A DNA stretch of 64,000 nt from AB-137-C09 sp964458185 (lineage in GTDB: Bacteria; Pseudomonadota; Zetaproteobacteria; Mariprofundales; Mariprofundaceae). The notes beneath the pieces were generated by a model. It made no database searches. It saw only the letters and a program-made list of their open reading frames with translations, and was not told the origin of the DNA. The first letter of the stretch is position 1. Every line of letters begins with the position of its first letter. The position numbers and the translations under genes are program-made. Positions 1 to 9,035 of the stretch are shown here, piece by piece. Location: the NCBI GenBank assembly GCA_964458185.1, contig CAYWFG010000011.1:3973-67972 (forward strand). The letters are read 5' to 3'.

Positions 1-203
1 TTGATATGCCAAACTTGTGGGGGTATTTACGTGATCTTTATCAGCAGCCACGCATTGCTGAAACGGTGAATTTTTCACATATTAAACAGCATTATTATTA
101 CAGTCATGCTGCGATTAACCCCTCCCGCATTATCCCCATAGGGCCAGTCATCAACCTTGATGCACCGCATCAGCGAGATGATTTTGTCAAAGGAATAAAA
201 TAA
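1..203 (+). CDS. yqjG: Glutathionyl-hydroquinone reductase, C-terminal part (cut by window edge)
   Basis: Only the last 67 or so codons are present; the gene begins left of the window. The visible part contains GYLRDLYQ, AETVNFSHIKQHYY and INPSRIIPIGP, which are typical of the C-terminal helical domain of the YqjG/ECM4 branch of glutathione S-transferases. These cytoplasmic enzymes remove glutathione from glutathionyl-hydroquinones, using a catalytic cysteine in the N-terminal half that lies outside the window. The next gene starts 3 bases after the stop, so the two are probably co-transcribed. Family assignment rests on the conserved tail alone. Confidence 0.8.
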   Translation, partial: DMPNLWGYLRDLYQQPRIAETVNFSHIKQHYYYSHAAINPSRIIPIGPVINLDAPHQRDDFVKGIK

Positions 204-206
204 CTT

Positions 207-1058
207 ATGGAATTTTATGATATATTATTGCATGACATTACGCGGCAAACGGCTTTTGTCGTGCTGTATCTGTTACTCTTTTTGTTTGCCAAATGGTTAA
301 AGGATTTTTTAACCCCTTATGCCATCAACGATGAACTAACAGGGAAAGATAACCTTGCGGTGTCGCTATGCATGGCTGGCTATTACTTTGGTCTGGTCGC
401 TATTTTTATTGGTGCATTATCAGGTCCCAGTCATGGCTTAATAGAAGATTTATTGCAAGTTGGCGGTTATTCATTGCTCGGTATCGTGTTCTTGAATGTG
501 TCACGGTATGTCAATGATCGCATTATTTTAAGACGTTTTGATTGCACCCATGAACTCACCGAAAAAACCAATGTTGCCGTTGGTGCGGTGCAATTTGGTG
601 CTTACGTTGCTACGGGCTTGATTGCTGCTGCTGCCGTTCATGGTACAGGTGGCGATGCCTCGACAGCGATTGTCTTTTTTGTTTTGGGGCAGGTGTCGTT
701 ATTTCTTTTTAGTTTGATTTATGAATGGATCACCCCTTATTCAATTCATACACAACTTGCGCAACAAAACGCTGCCGTGGGCGCAGCCTTGGGTGGCACG
801 TTGATTGCGTTGGGGATTATTGTATTCAATGGTGCTTCAGGGGATTTTATCAGTTGGCAAGATAACCTTGTCAATTTAGTGACCAGCAACCTTATGGCTT
901 TTGTATTTTTACCGATTGTTCGCCTAATGATGGACAAGTTGGTGATTCCCAATGCTAATTTAAGCGATGAAATCGTTGATGATAAAAACCTTGGCGCAGG
1001 TTTACTAGAGGCAACGGTGGCGATTAGTTTTGCTATTGTGTTGATTTATGTGATTTGA
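207..1058 (+). CDS. DUF350 family integral membrane protein (two DUF350 units)
   Basis: This 283-residue protein has about eight hydrophobic segments arranged as two similar halves. Each half has a conserved acidic/asparagine entry motif (DNLAVSLCMAGYYFG near residue 48 and NAAVGAALGGTLIALG near 187), the pattern of the DUF350 (YjfL-like) inner membrane family. No biochemical function is established for the family. It starts 3 bases after the preceding reductase stop, with a GGAAT-like ribosome binding site 11 bases ahead of the ATG. Function cannot be assigned from sequence. Confidence 0.75.
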   Translation: MEFYDILLHDITRQTAFVVLYLLLFLFAKWLKDFLTPYAINDELTGKDNLAVSLCMAGYYFGLVAIFIGALSGPSHGLIEDLLQVGGYSLLGIVFLNVSRYVNDRIILRRFDCTHELTEKTNVAVGAVQFGAYVATGLIAAAAVHGTGGDASTAIVFFVLGQVSLFLFSLIYEWITPYSIHTQLAQQNAAVGAALGGTLIALGIIVFNGASGDFISWQDNLVNLVTSNLMAFVFLPIVRLMMDKLVIPNANLSDEIVDDKNLGAGLLEATVAISFAIVLIYVI

Positions 1059-1071
1059 CTGGTGTTATAAT
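1041..1071 (+). promoter_or_regulatory. Candidate sigma70 promoter for recCB
   Basis: An extended -10 element TGTTATAAT lies at 1063-1071, about 40 bases before the recC ATG. A possible -35 TTGATT sits at 1041-1046, giving a long 19-base spacer, so the extended -10 would carry most of the activity. It overlaps the end of the DUF350 gene. Prediction by eye only. Confidence 0.35.
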
Positions 1072-1109
1072 CAGCACAAATAAAACTTTAATCGAGGTAC
1101 ACACCACAG

Positions 1110-4100
1110 ATGTCATTGTTTCTTGTTCGCGCCCATGATTTAACCCGATTGCATACCCAGTGTGCCAAAGTTTTGCGTGATTCTCCTTTGGCTTCACCGT
1201 TTGATGCAGAAACTATCGTGATCGCAGACCCTGCTATAACCCGTTGGCTTGGACTGAAACTTGCAGACTCATTGGGTATTCATTGTAATGTGCAATACGT
1301 GACACCAACCACTTGGTTACGCCATGCCATGCAACAAACAATGGCTGATATTCCCAAGCATGACCCATTGCACCACCAACGTCTGCCATGGTTGATTTTT
1401 TCGCTATTGCCTGCATGCTTGAATGATGCTTCATTTGCACCACTACAGGTCTATTTAGCGGATGATGTGCATGGCGTAAAACGCTGGCAGTTGGCTTGCC
1501 GTATTGCTTATGTTTTTGATCGTTACCAAGATTATCGTCCTGACTGGATTCGCCAATGGAGTTTGAGTGCCGAAGATCATTGGCAAGCTGTTTTATGGCG
1601 GGCGTTGCTTGCCGACGTGGGGCAAAACAACCACCGTGTAGCATGGATGGATGCATGGCTAAGGCAGATAAAAACACACGATGTTAAGGATGCACCATCC
1701 AACAATCGGGTGTGCTGGTTCGGTGTAGAGCAATTACCACCATGGTGGGATAAAACGCTGCATGCATTATCAGCGCATCGTGATGTATTTCTTTTTCAGT
1801 GGCATGTGCCGACCTCGGATCACCCCTTGGCTCAAGCGTGGGGGCAATCTGTGTTGACCCACGCTGCTACAGATGCCCCCTCCAGCCGACCATCAGCCAC
1901 TCTATTGGGGCAACTTCAACAAGCCATCTATGAACCCAATAGCCAACAACCTGCGCCGCCACCCACTGCTGATTATTCGCTGCAACTGCATAGCTGCCAT
2001 ACGCCGATGCGTGAAGTAGAAGTCTTGCATGACACTTTATTAGCTATGTTAGATGCAGACACCTCGTTGCGGGCAGAAGATATATTGGTGTTGCTGCCAG
2101 ATATTAGCCGTTACGCCACTTATATTGATGTTGTTTTTGCCGAGCAAACAGGTTGCCCTTTTATACCGTGGAATATATCTGACGTGTATAGGGTCGATGA
2201 GCATCCTATTGTTGAGATATTTTTTCAACTATTAGCACTGCCTGAAAGTCGCTTTGCTCAATCAGCGATCAATGCCTATTTAGATGTAGAAGAAATCACC
2301 CAGCATTTTTCCTTGGATGATGAGCAATTATTAATTATTCGCAACATGCTCGCTGAATTAGAAGTACGTTGGGGCGTTGATGCGGCGCACCGTGCATCTT
2401 TTGATTTACCCCGATGGCAAGAACAAAGCTGGCAAGCAGCATTCAATCGTTTGTTTGCAGGCTATGCCTTAGGCAGTGATGAAGTGTGGAAGAGCATTAT
2501 ACCAACCCCTATAGACACCAATACTGCAACAGCCATGGCAACTTTTTTTGCTTTGTTTGAGGTGTTAAACGATTGGCGAACTAGGCTTAACACCAGCCAA
2601 ACAGGGCAACAGTGGCAAATGGCATTATCACAAATGATTGATGATGTCTTTGGCGAAGGCGAAGCAACAACAGGGAAGGTCGATGTGCTTCGCGCTGCCA
2701 TTGATGGACTGGCTCGCCATGCGGGGCATGCTCTGCTGCATATCGCTGTGGTGCGGCAGTTTTTAAAAGAAACACTACAATCAAGCCAACAACATGCACG
2801 TTATTTCAGTGGTGGCGTGAGTTTTTGTGCCATGCGTCCGATGCGTCCCTTGCCTTTTCGCGTGATTGCATTGCTGGGCATGAACGATGCCATATTCCCT
2901 CGTCGTGATGCACCGTATGAATTTGATTTAATGGCAATCGCACCGCAACCTAGCGACCCCAACCACGGCACAACAGACCGTTACAGCATGTTGCAAACGG
3001 TGTTGTCTGCTAAAGATATTTTATACATCAGTTATTGTGGGCGCAGCATTAAAAATAATACCCCATGCCAACCATCGGTGTTGGTCAGTGAATTATTGGA
3101 TGTATTGCCTCAAGGGAGTGATTTGGCTATTGCTGAACAAATCACCACGCAACACCCGATGCAACCTTTTGACGCAAAAAATTATACCGAGGGGCATGCT
3201 AGCTACAATCATCCTTGGGCAAGGATTGCTGAAACCATCATGGAAGATAGCGATCATGCAACAATCACGTCTTGGCGGAACCATCAACTTGATACAAAGG
3301 ACTTTGGCAACAATACATTGCCTTTATCAAGATTGATTCGTTTTGTCTGCGACCCTGTGAAGTTTTTTTTCAACGAACGTTTAGCGGTGCGTGTGCAACC
3401 CCTAGAAGCCTCTACTGATGATGAGTTGTTTAGCTTAGATTCGTTGCAAGCATGGCAAGTCCGCCAACGCTTACTTGAATACACCCAAGCAGGGGAAACA
3501 TTAAATGCAGCGCGTTTGGCAAGCGAAGGTCTATTGCCCCATGGCGCATTTTCTACACAGCAATTACATCAAGAAGCAGAAGCTATAGAAGAAGTGCAAA
3601 AAAATGTGCAAGAGTATGCACAAGTAAAAACTGCGCCGCAACGCATTAGCTTACCGTTGCATGGTATTGATGGAACAACAATCACCCTTATCGGTCAATT
3701 AACAGCCTATTACCCTGAAAAAGGTCTGATGCATTATACTGCCAGCAGCTACAAGTCTAAACCTGCGTTGCGTTTATGGTTGGAGCATCTTGCTTGGTGT
3801 GCCAGCAATACTTACCCCTGTGGCGAGCAAACCACCCTGCTTTGTCGTGATACAAAAAAAATTATCACTAGGGTAACACAAGAAGAAGCATGCCATCTAT
3901 TGCATGGATTCATCTCCGCCATGCAAGCAGGGTTACGGCGACCATTACCCATATTTCCTTATGCTTCATGGGCATGGGCAAATACCATGCATAAAAAGAA
4001 CGATGATGCTGCCGCCCTTCGTGCTGCAAAAAATGCATGGTACAGTGGTGGTTACAATATAGCGGATGAAGCAGACGCTTACGTTCAATTGGCGATGCGT

Positions 4101-4193
4101 GGTGTTGAGGGAATCCCTATGGATTCAGAAGAATTTACACCATGGGCAGCGCAATGGTATACAGCCTTGCTAGAACACACTGTGGATGCATGA
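1110..4193 (+). CDS. recC: Exodeoxyribonuclease V subunit gamma RecC
   Basis: RecC is the structural and Chi-recognising subunit of the RecBCD helicase-nuclease, which processes double-strand ends for RecA-dependent repair and degrades unprotected linear DNA. The 1,027-residue product is a little shorter than the 1,122 residues of E. coli RecC. The N-terminus (SLFLVRAHDLTRL, then ADPAITRWLGLKLADSLGI) and the central LRAEDILVLLPDISRYA and DRYSMLQTVLSAK segments fit the degenerate helicase fold of the family, which has no working Walker motifs. Its stop overlaps the recB start as ATGA, so the subunits are translationally coupled. recD is not adjacent; it lies at 32.4 kb. Confidence 0.95.
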   Translation: MSLFLVRAHDLTRLHTQCAKVLRDSPLASPFDAETIVIADPAITRWLGLKLADSLGIHCNVQYVTPTTWLRHAMQQTMADIPKHDPLHHQRLPWLIFSLLPACLNDASFAPLQVYLADDVHGVKRWQLACRIAYVFDRYQDYRPDWIRQWSLSAEDHWQAVLWRALLADVGQNNHRVAWMDAWLRQIKTHDVKDAPSNNRVCWFGVEQLPPWWDKTLHALSAHRDVFLFQWHVPTSDHPLAQAWGQSVLTHAATDAPSSRPSATLLGQLQQAIYEPNSQQPAPPPTADYSLQLHSCHTPMREVEVLHDTLLAMLDADTSLRAEDILVLLPDISRYATYIDVVFAEQTGCPFIPWNISDVYRVDEHPIVEIFFQLLALPESRFAQSAINAYLDVEEITQHFSLDDEQLLIIRNMLAELEVRWGVDAAHRASFDLPRWQEQSWQAAFNRLFAGYALGSDEVWKSIIPTPIDTNTATAMATFFALFEVLNDWRTRLNTSQTGQQWQMALSQMIDDVFGEGEATTGKVDVLRAAIDGLARHAGHALLHIAVVRQFLKETLQSSQQHARYFSGGVSFCAMRPMRPLPFRVIALLGMNDAIFPRRDAPYEFDLMAIAPQPSDPNHGTTDRYSMLQTVLSAKDILYISYCGRSIKNNTPCQPSVLVSELLDVLPQGSDLAIAEQITTQHPMQPFDAKNYTEGHASYNHPWARIAETIMEDSDHATITSWRNHQLDTKDFGNNTLPLSRLIRFVCDPVKFFFNERLAVRVQPLEASTDDELFSLDSLQAWQVRQRLLEYTQAGETLNAARLASEGLLPHGAFSTQQLHQEAEAIEEVQKNVQEYAQVKTAPQRISLPLHGIDGTTITLIGQLTAYYPEKGLMHYTASSYKSKPALRLWLEHLAWCASNTYPCGEQTTLLCRDTKKIITRVTQEEACHLLHGFISAMQAGLRRPLPIFPYASWAWANTMHKKNDDAAALRAAKNAWYSGGYNIADEADAYVQLAMRGVEGIPMDSEEFTPWAAQWYTALLEHTVDA

Positions 4194-7100
4194 AACCGAT
4201 ACACATATTGAATATAGAAAACACCCTTAAATTATCACTCCGTGGCATCAAACTGATTGAAGCCAGCGCAGGAACGGGGAAAACGTATGCCATCAGCAAT
4301 TTATACCTTCGTTTTGTCTGTGAAGGTTACACTGTTGGGCAAGTATTGGTGGTTACGTTTACTATTGCAGCTACCGAAGAGTTGCGTGGTCGCATTCGTT
4401 TACGCTTGCATCAGGCAATGCAACAACTGCAAGGGCATCAACAGGACGATATATTTTTTCAACAATGGGCGAGTGGTATCACCGATACGGCATCTACCAT
4501 CAGCCAATTACAGGCAGCCCTGCATCATATGGATGACGCTGCTATTTATACTATCAATGGTTTTTGCCAACGCATCTTAAGCGAACATGCGTTAGCCAGC
4601 AGTCAACCGTTTAATAACGAGATGATTGCGGATGATCATCTTCTTTGGCAACAAGCGATACAAGATTGGTGGCGGCGGCATGGTTATCCGCTTGACCCTT
4701 GTTGCATGAGCCTGTTTTCTAGTGCCTTGATCAACCTTGACCAGCTTGTTGATTGGCAACAACGCTTGCGTGGTAGTTATGTGGAAGTAATCCCTGTGAT
4801 TAAGCGAGACATGGATGCGTGTTACCAAGCATGGCAAGCACTGCAAGCATCGTGGCAAAATCTTTGTCTGATGTGGCAATCCCGTCATGCCGCATTGATG
4901 GACATATTAGAGAATAGCCCCGTGTTAGGGCGTTCTGGCAAAGCTTATCGGAAAGATAATCTGGCGCGTTGGCAGTCCATTTGGGATGATTTTTTTCATG
5001 GTGATGCTTGGTGGCAGCAACCTGATTGTTTGAACATGCTAAGCACCAGCCAGTTAGAAACTTATTCACAACCAAGCAAGCGTGGGAAAGACCCTGATTT
5101 AGAGGATCCGTTTTTTAAGGCAGTTGAGGCTTGGTTTACCGAAGCGAATCATATCAGCATGGAATACCGCGTGGCAGCACTGCAAGACTGCCATTGCTCG
5201 GCATCTGCGCAGGTGCTGGCAGTAAAACAACAGCAAGGGTTGATGTCTTTTCACGATCAATTACAATGGTTAGCGGATGCTTTAACCACCAACCCATCGT
5301 TGGCAGATGCCTTACGAAAGCGTTTTCCTGTTGCCATGATTGATGAGTTTCAAGATACCGATGCCTTGCAATACACTATTTTTCATAGCATCTACCACAA
5401 TGCCAATTCATTGATCATGATTGGCGACCCGAAACAGGCCATTTATGGCTTTCGTGGTGGTGACATTTTTACCTATATTGCTGCCGCTGATGATGCCCAA
5501 GAGCGTTGGACGCTGGATCATAACTGGCGTTCAACGGCAACACTGGTGAACGGCGTGAATGCGATTTTTCAACATCAGAAGTCATCCCCATTTTTGTTTA
5601 AAGGCATTGATTTTACGCCTGTAAGTCCAGCTAATAAAAAAGCCCCATTATTGTTTCGTGCTGGCATAAAGTCACCGCCTGCCATTGCCTTCTGGCAGCT
5701 ACCGCCCACTACAAAAGAGAAAAACCAATCAGCGAAAGAAGCAGAACCGATTATTGTTGCCAGTATAGCCCATGACATTGCATTATTGTTAGTGCAGGCA
5801 GCAAAGGGTGAAGCATGCTTAGGCGATAAACCTGTGGTCGCAGGGGATATTGCTGTATTGGTGCGAACCCATGATGAAGCAGAAAATGTTCGTCAGGCAT
5901 TACAAGCCGTACAGGTTGCCGCTGTGCTACACGCCAAAAACCATGTTTTTGTCAGTGATGAAGCAGAAGGGCTGCGTTTATTGTTGCTTGCCATTGCCTC
6001 ACCACAAGATGAGACCTTGTTGCACCAAGCCCTTGCCAGCTCGTTATTTGGCTATGATTATACTGCGATGGCAGCAGCGTCTTTTGATGTGCATCAATGG
6101 TCGCGCTGGTGTGAGCATCTACAAGACTTGCATCTGCAATGGCAACACCGTGGCTTCATGGCGATGTTTCAACAACTTTTGCACCAGCTTGGTATTGCTA
6201 ATGCCTTAGCCATGCAGCCTTTGCCCGAACGCAGACTAACCAATCTACTGCATCTAGGGGAGTTGTTGCAGCAAGCGGCGCAAACGCGCCCAAGCATGCA
6301 CCTCTTGCTTCAATGGTTTGGCGAACAAGCTTGTGCCAACGATGAAGATGCCGAACTGCGCCTAGAAAGCGATGCCCAACGGGTACGAATTGTCACTATT
6401 CATGCCAGCAAAGGATTAGAATACCCCATTGTTTATATTCCTTTTGCATGGAAATGTCGCCGTGTGAAAGAAGGAGAGATGGTCGTTTCTTATTACGATA
6501 GCAATCGTAAACAGCGTATGATTGATATAGGGAGTGATCAACAAGATGATCATCGTATATTGGCAGAGCAAGAACGATTGGCAGAAGATGTTCGTTTATT
6601 GTATGTTGCCTTGACCCGTGCCAGCAGTTACATGGTGATTGTATGGGGGCATGTTGGGCGAGATCAACACTACACGGCATTGCATTCGGTATTGCATGGC
6701 GAAGGGCAAGTCTCAACAGTCAACAAAAATGAAGATCTTGATAAGCTTTGTAAGGCATCAAAGGGAGCGGTTCTTTCTTTAGCAATCAGCATGAAAGCCA
6801 TTCCCTTGCTCAAAGCACCCATCCCCCCCCTACCAACACAGCCATGCAAGGCGCAACAAATAATTCGCATGCCCAGTCGTCAATGGCAGACGTTAAGTTT
6901 CAGTAGGCTAAGCCGAGACCTGCCGCACCCATCATTCAAGCGTATCGTCAGTGATGATCCGATATTACACTTTCGAGCAGGCAGGCAAACGGGATTGTTT
7001 TTGCATGCCTTGTTAGAAGTGATTGATTTTCAAGGCGATATAGTTGCAAACAGCCATCACTTTTGTGAACAACAAGCAGTACGTTATGGCTTGTCACCTG

Positions 7101-7651
7101 ATTGTGCAACCGTGATTGCACCGTGGATGCAGCAGGTGATAGCTACGCCTTTAGCCAAAGACGGGTGCACATTATCAGCCATCAACCCGACCAAACGACT
7201 CAATGAATTGGCGTTTGATTACCCCATAAATACATTCAATGTACAGCATTTAAACAGATTATTAAATCAACACGCAGGCAAAACCCTGCCGCCATTAACC
7301 GCAGCCACCTACCAAGGATTTATGAATGGCGTGATTGATTTAGTGTTTGAGCATGAGGGGCGTTATTATATTGCTGATTACAAAGGCAATGCCTTAGGCA
7401 ACACTTTGAATGATTATTGCCCCCAAGCCTTATGCACTGCCGTGCATCAACGTCGTTATGATCTGCAATACCTCATTTATAGTATCGCCTTACATCGCTA
7501 TTTGACCCTACGCTTGCCTGATTATGATTATGAAACCCATTTTGGCGGCGTGTATTATTTGTTTTTGCGGGGTATGCGAGTGGAATATGGTATGGATTAT
7601 GGGGTGCATGTGGATCGTTTTCCGCTTGATTTGTTAGATGATGCCATGTGA
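4190..7651 (+). CDS. recB: Exodeoxyribonuclease V subunit beta RecB
   Basis: RecB is the 3'-5' helicase and sole nuclease subunit of RecBCD. The product has 1,153 residues, close to the E. coli length. Visible motifs are Walker A EASAGTGKT near residues 24-32, the SF1 motif GDPKQAIYGFRGGD near 412, the late helicase motif TIHASKGLEYPIV near 735, and a C-terminal RecB nuclease motif GVIDLVFEHEGRYYIADYKGN-like around 1045-1070 with both Asp and the Lys of the active site. The start chosen is the ATG overlapping the recC TGA; an in-frame upstream ATG at 4142 would add 16 residues of recC-overlapping sequence and is less likely. Confidence 0.95.
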   Translation: MKPIHILNIENTLKLSLRGIKLIEASAGTGKTYAISNLYLRFVCEGYTVGQVLVVTFTIAATEELRGRIRLRLHQAMQQLQGHQQDDIFFQQWASGITDTASTISQLQAALHHMDDAAIYTINGFCQRILSEHALASSQPFNNEMIADDHLLWQQAIQDWWRRHGYPLDPCCMSLFSSALINLDQLVDWQQRLRGSYVEVIPVIKRDMDACYQAWQALQASWQNLCLMWQSRHAALMDILENSPVLGRSGKAYRKDNLARWQSIWDDFFHGDAWWQQPDCLNMLSTSQLETYSQPSKRGKDPDLEDPFFKAVEAWFTEANHISMEYRVAALQDCHCSASAQVLAVKQQQGLMSFHDQLQWLADALTTNPSLADALRKRFPVAMIDEFQDTDALQYTIFHSIYHNANSLIMIGDPKQAIYGFRGGDIFTYIAAADDAQERWTLDHNWRSTATLVNGVNAIFQHQKSSPFLFKGIDFTPVSPANKKAPLLFRAGIKSPPAIAFWQLPPTTKEKNQSAKEAEPIIVASIAHDIALLLVQAAKGEACLGDKPVVAGDIAVLVRTHDEAENVRQALQAVQVAAVLHAKNHVFVSDEAEGLRLLLLAIASPQDETLLHQALASSLFGYDYTAMAAASFDVHQWSRWCEHLQDLHLQWQHRGFMAMFQQLLHQLGIANALAMQPLPERRLTNLLHLGELLQQAAQTRPSMHLLLQWFGEQACANDEDAELRLESDAQRVRIVTIHASKGLEYPIVYIPFAWKCRRVKEGEMVVSYYDSNRKQRMIDIGSDQQDDHRILAEQERLAEDVRLLYVALTRASSYMVIVWGHVGRDQHYTALHSVLHGEGQVSTVNKNEDLDKLCKASKGAVLSLAISMKAIPLLKAPIPPLPTQPCKAQQIIRMPSRQWQTLSFSRLSRDLPHPSFKRIVSDDPILHFRAGRQTGLFLHALLEVIDFQGDIVANSHHFCEQQAVRYGLSPDCATVIAPWMQQVIATPLAKDGCTLSAINPTKRLNELAFDYPINTFNVQHLNRLLNQHAGKTLPPLTAATYQGFMNGVIDLVFEHEGRYYIADYKGNALGNTLNDYCPQALCTAVHQRRYDLQYLIYSIALHRYLTLRLPDYDYETHFGGVYYLFLRGMRVEYGMDYGVHVDRFPLDLLDDAM

Positions 7652-7896
7652 TTTTACACAGTCTCCCTTGCCTGCTGAATGGCGAATCTATGATGCTGCT
7701 GCGTGGTAATCTAAAGATTATTTTTTTGCTAAAAATTGCCAATGTGAAGCAGCTTTAGCGATAGCTAAAATAACCGTGCAGGCATCTTGCCACCAGTAGC
7801 TTTGTTGTTACTTTGTAGTATTGGAAGAGAACGGTAGCATCCTCACTGTAGCTTTTTCAGGGGTAGTAACTCTCCCCTGAAAGTAGCAAAAAAGGC

Positions 7897-8697
7897 TTAC
7901 GCCACGTTTTTCTTGCGCGCTGTAATATACAATGCCATGCCCGTAAATAGCATGCCGCCCACAACATTACCCAAAATAACAGGGATTTCATTGTACATCC
8001 ACCATTCTCCAATGGTTACATTTGCCCCCAGCATGATACCTGCGGGAATAACAAACATATTGACAATAGCATGCTCATAACCCAAAGCAAAGAAGGTCAT
8101 GATGGGCAACCACATGGCTGCAATTTTACCAATGGTGGTAGTTGAGGTTAATGCCATCACAGCACCTAAAGTAACCATCCAGTTACAGAGTATTGCACTG
8201 GTAAAAACCACAACCGTACCTGCCACACCCATTTCGGCATACGCTATTGTTTTGTGTTCTGCTACGGCGATAATTTTTTTCGCGGCGGCAATCGTCATCG
8301 GGTCAACATGCCCCATTTTAGTAATCACAATGTAATACAAGCTGGCATACAATACACTACCGATTAAATTACCAATCAGCACCCACGTCCAGTTAAAGGC
8401 AAGCTTACTTACCGTTGTTCGTCCATCCATCACTGCAATAGGCAATAACGCAAAGTTCCCTGTTGCTAACTCTAGCCCTAACAAGATAATCATGACAAAG
8501 CCAACAGGGAAGATGATTGCCCCAACAATACCAAAGCCTGTTTGGGTAATGGCAGTAATGGCAAGCGTGGTGGCATAGCCTAGAAATGCGCCAGATAAAG
8601 CACCACGGATCAATAAATCTTTGATGCCAAGGTTGGCTTTACTCGCCCCTGCCTGCAACATATTTTCAACCACGGTCTCTGGTTTAACGTATGCCAT
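7897..8697 (-). CDS. nirC: Formate/nitrite transporter family channel (NirC-like)
   Basis: This 266-residue protein has six membrane segments and the FNT signatures LELATGNFA and GYEHAIVNMFVIPAG, the latter holding the conserved pore histidine. FNT proteins are pentameric inner membrane channels for formate, nitrite or related anions. The position at the end of a nirB-nirD-channel operon argues for nitrite import or export. Its ATG overlaps the nirD stop (TAATG), so the two are coupled. Substrate choice is inferred from context. Confidence 0.88.
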   Translation of the reverse strand: MAYVKPETVVENMLQAGASKANLGIKDLLIRGALSGAFLGYATTLAITAITQTGFGIVGAIIFPVGFVMIILLGLELATGNFALLPIAVMDGRTTVSKLAFNWTWVLIGNLIGSVLYASLYYIVITKMGHVDPMTIAAAKKIIAVAEHKTIAYAEMGVAGTVVVFTSAILCNWMVTLGAVMALTSTTTIGKIAAMWLPIMTFFALGYEHAIVNMFVIPAGIMLGANVTIGEWWMYNEIPVILGNVVGGMLFTGMALYITARKKNVA

Positions 8698-9035
8698 TAT
8701 TGTACTCCTGCCAAGTCAATAAAGACTTCATTGTCATCTATTTTGATTGGGTAGGTGGTGACACAGCCTGTATCAGGTGCTAACACCTTACCCGATGTTA
8801 AATCAATTTTCTGTGCGTGAAGTGGGCAAATAATGGTATCATTACTGATGATTCCTTCAGCTAAAGGACCTTGTTTATGCGGGCAACGGCTATCAATAGC
8901 GCGAATACTTCCATTAGTGAGTCGAAACAAGGCAATATTCTTTTTCCCTGCGCGAATGAGTCGCCCCCCACGAAGGGGGACGGCATCAACCGTGCAAAGC
9001 TTGATCCATAGTGTGGTATGTATGGTGTCACTCAT
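8697..9035 (-). CDS. nirD: Nitrite reductase (NADH) small subunit NirD
   Basis: NirD partners NirB in the cytoplasmic siroheme nitrite reductase that reduces nitrite to ammonium with NADH. The 112 residues form a Rieske-type fold. Both Rieske ligand pairs are present, CPH at about residue 51 and CPLH at about 71, so the protein may carry a [2Fe-2S] cluster, whereas some enterobacterial NirD proteins have lost these ligands. The ATG overlaps the nirB stop (ATGA) and the stop overlaps the channel gene. Confidence 0.92.
   Translation of the reverse strand: MSDTIHTTLWIKLCTVDAVPLRGGRLIRAGKKNIALFRLTNGSIRAIDSRCPHKQGPLAEGIISNDTIICPLHAQKIDLTSGKVLAPDTGCVTTYPIKIDDNEVFIDLAGVQ

Noticed and set aside
1234..1677. 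147-codon leftward frame inside recC
   Set aside because: Antisense to a conserved coding region, with no ribosome binding site or family resemblance.
7855..7882. Hairpin TTTCAGGGG / CCCCTGAAA between recB and the nitrite channel gene as a terminator
   Set aside because: The stem is good and its place between convergent genes is right, but neither strand has a T run after it, so it was not called as a rho-independent terminator.
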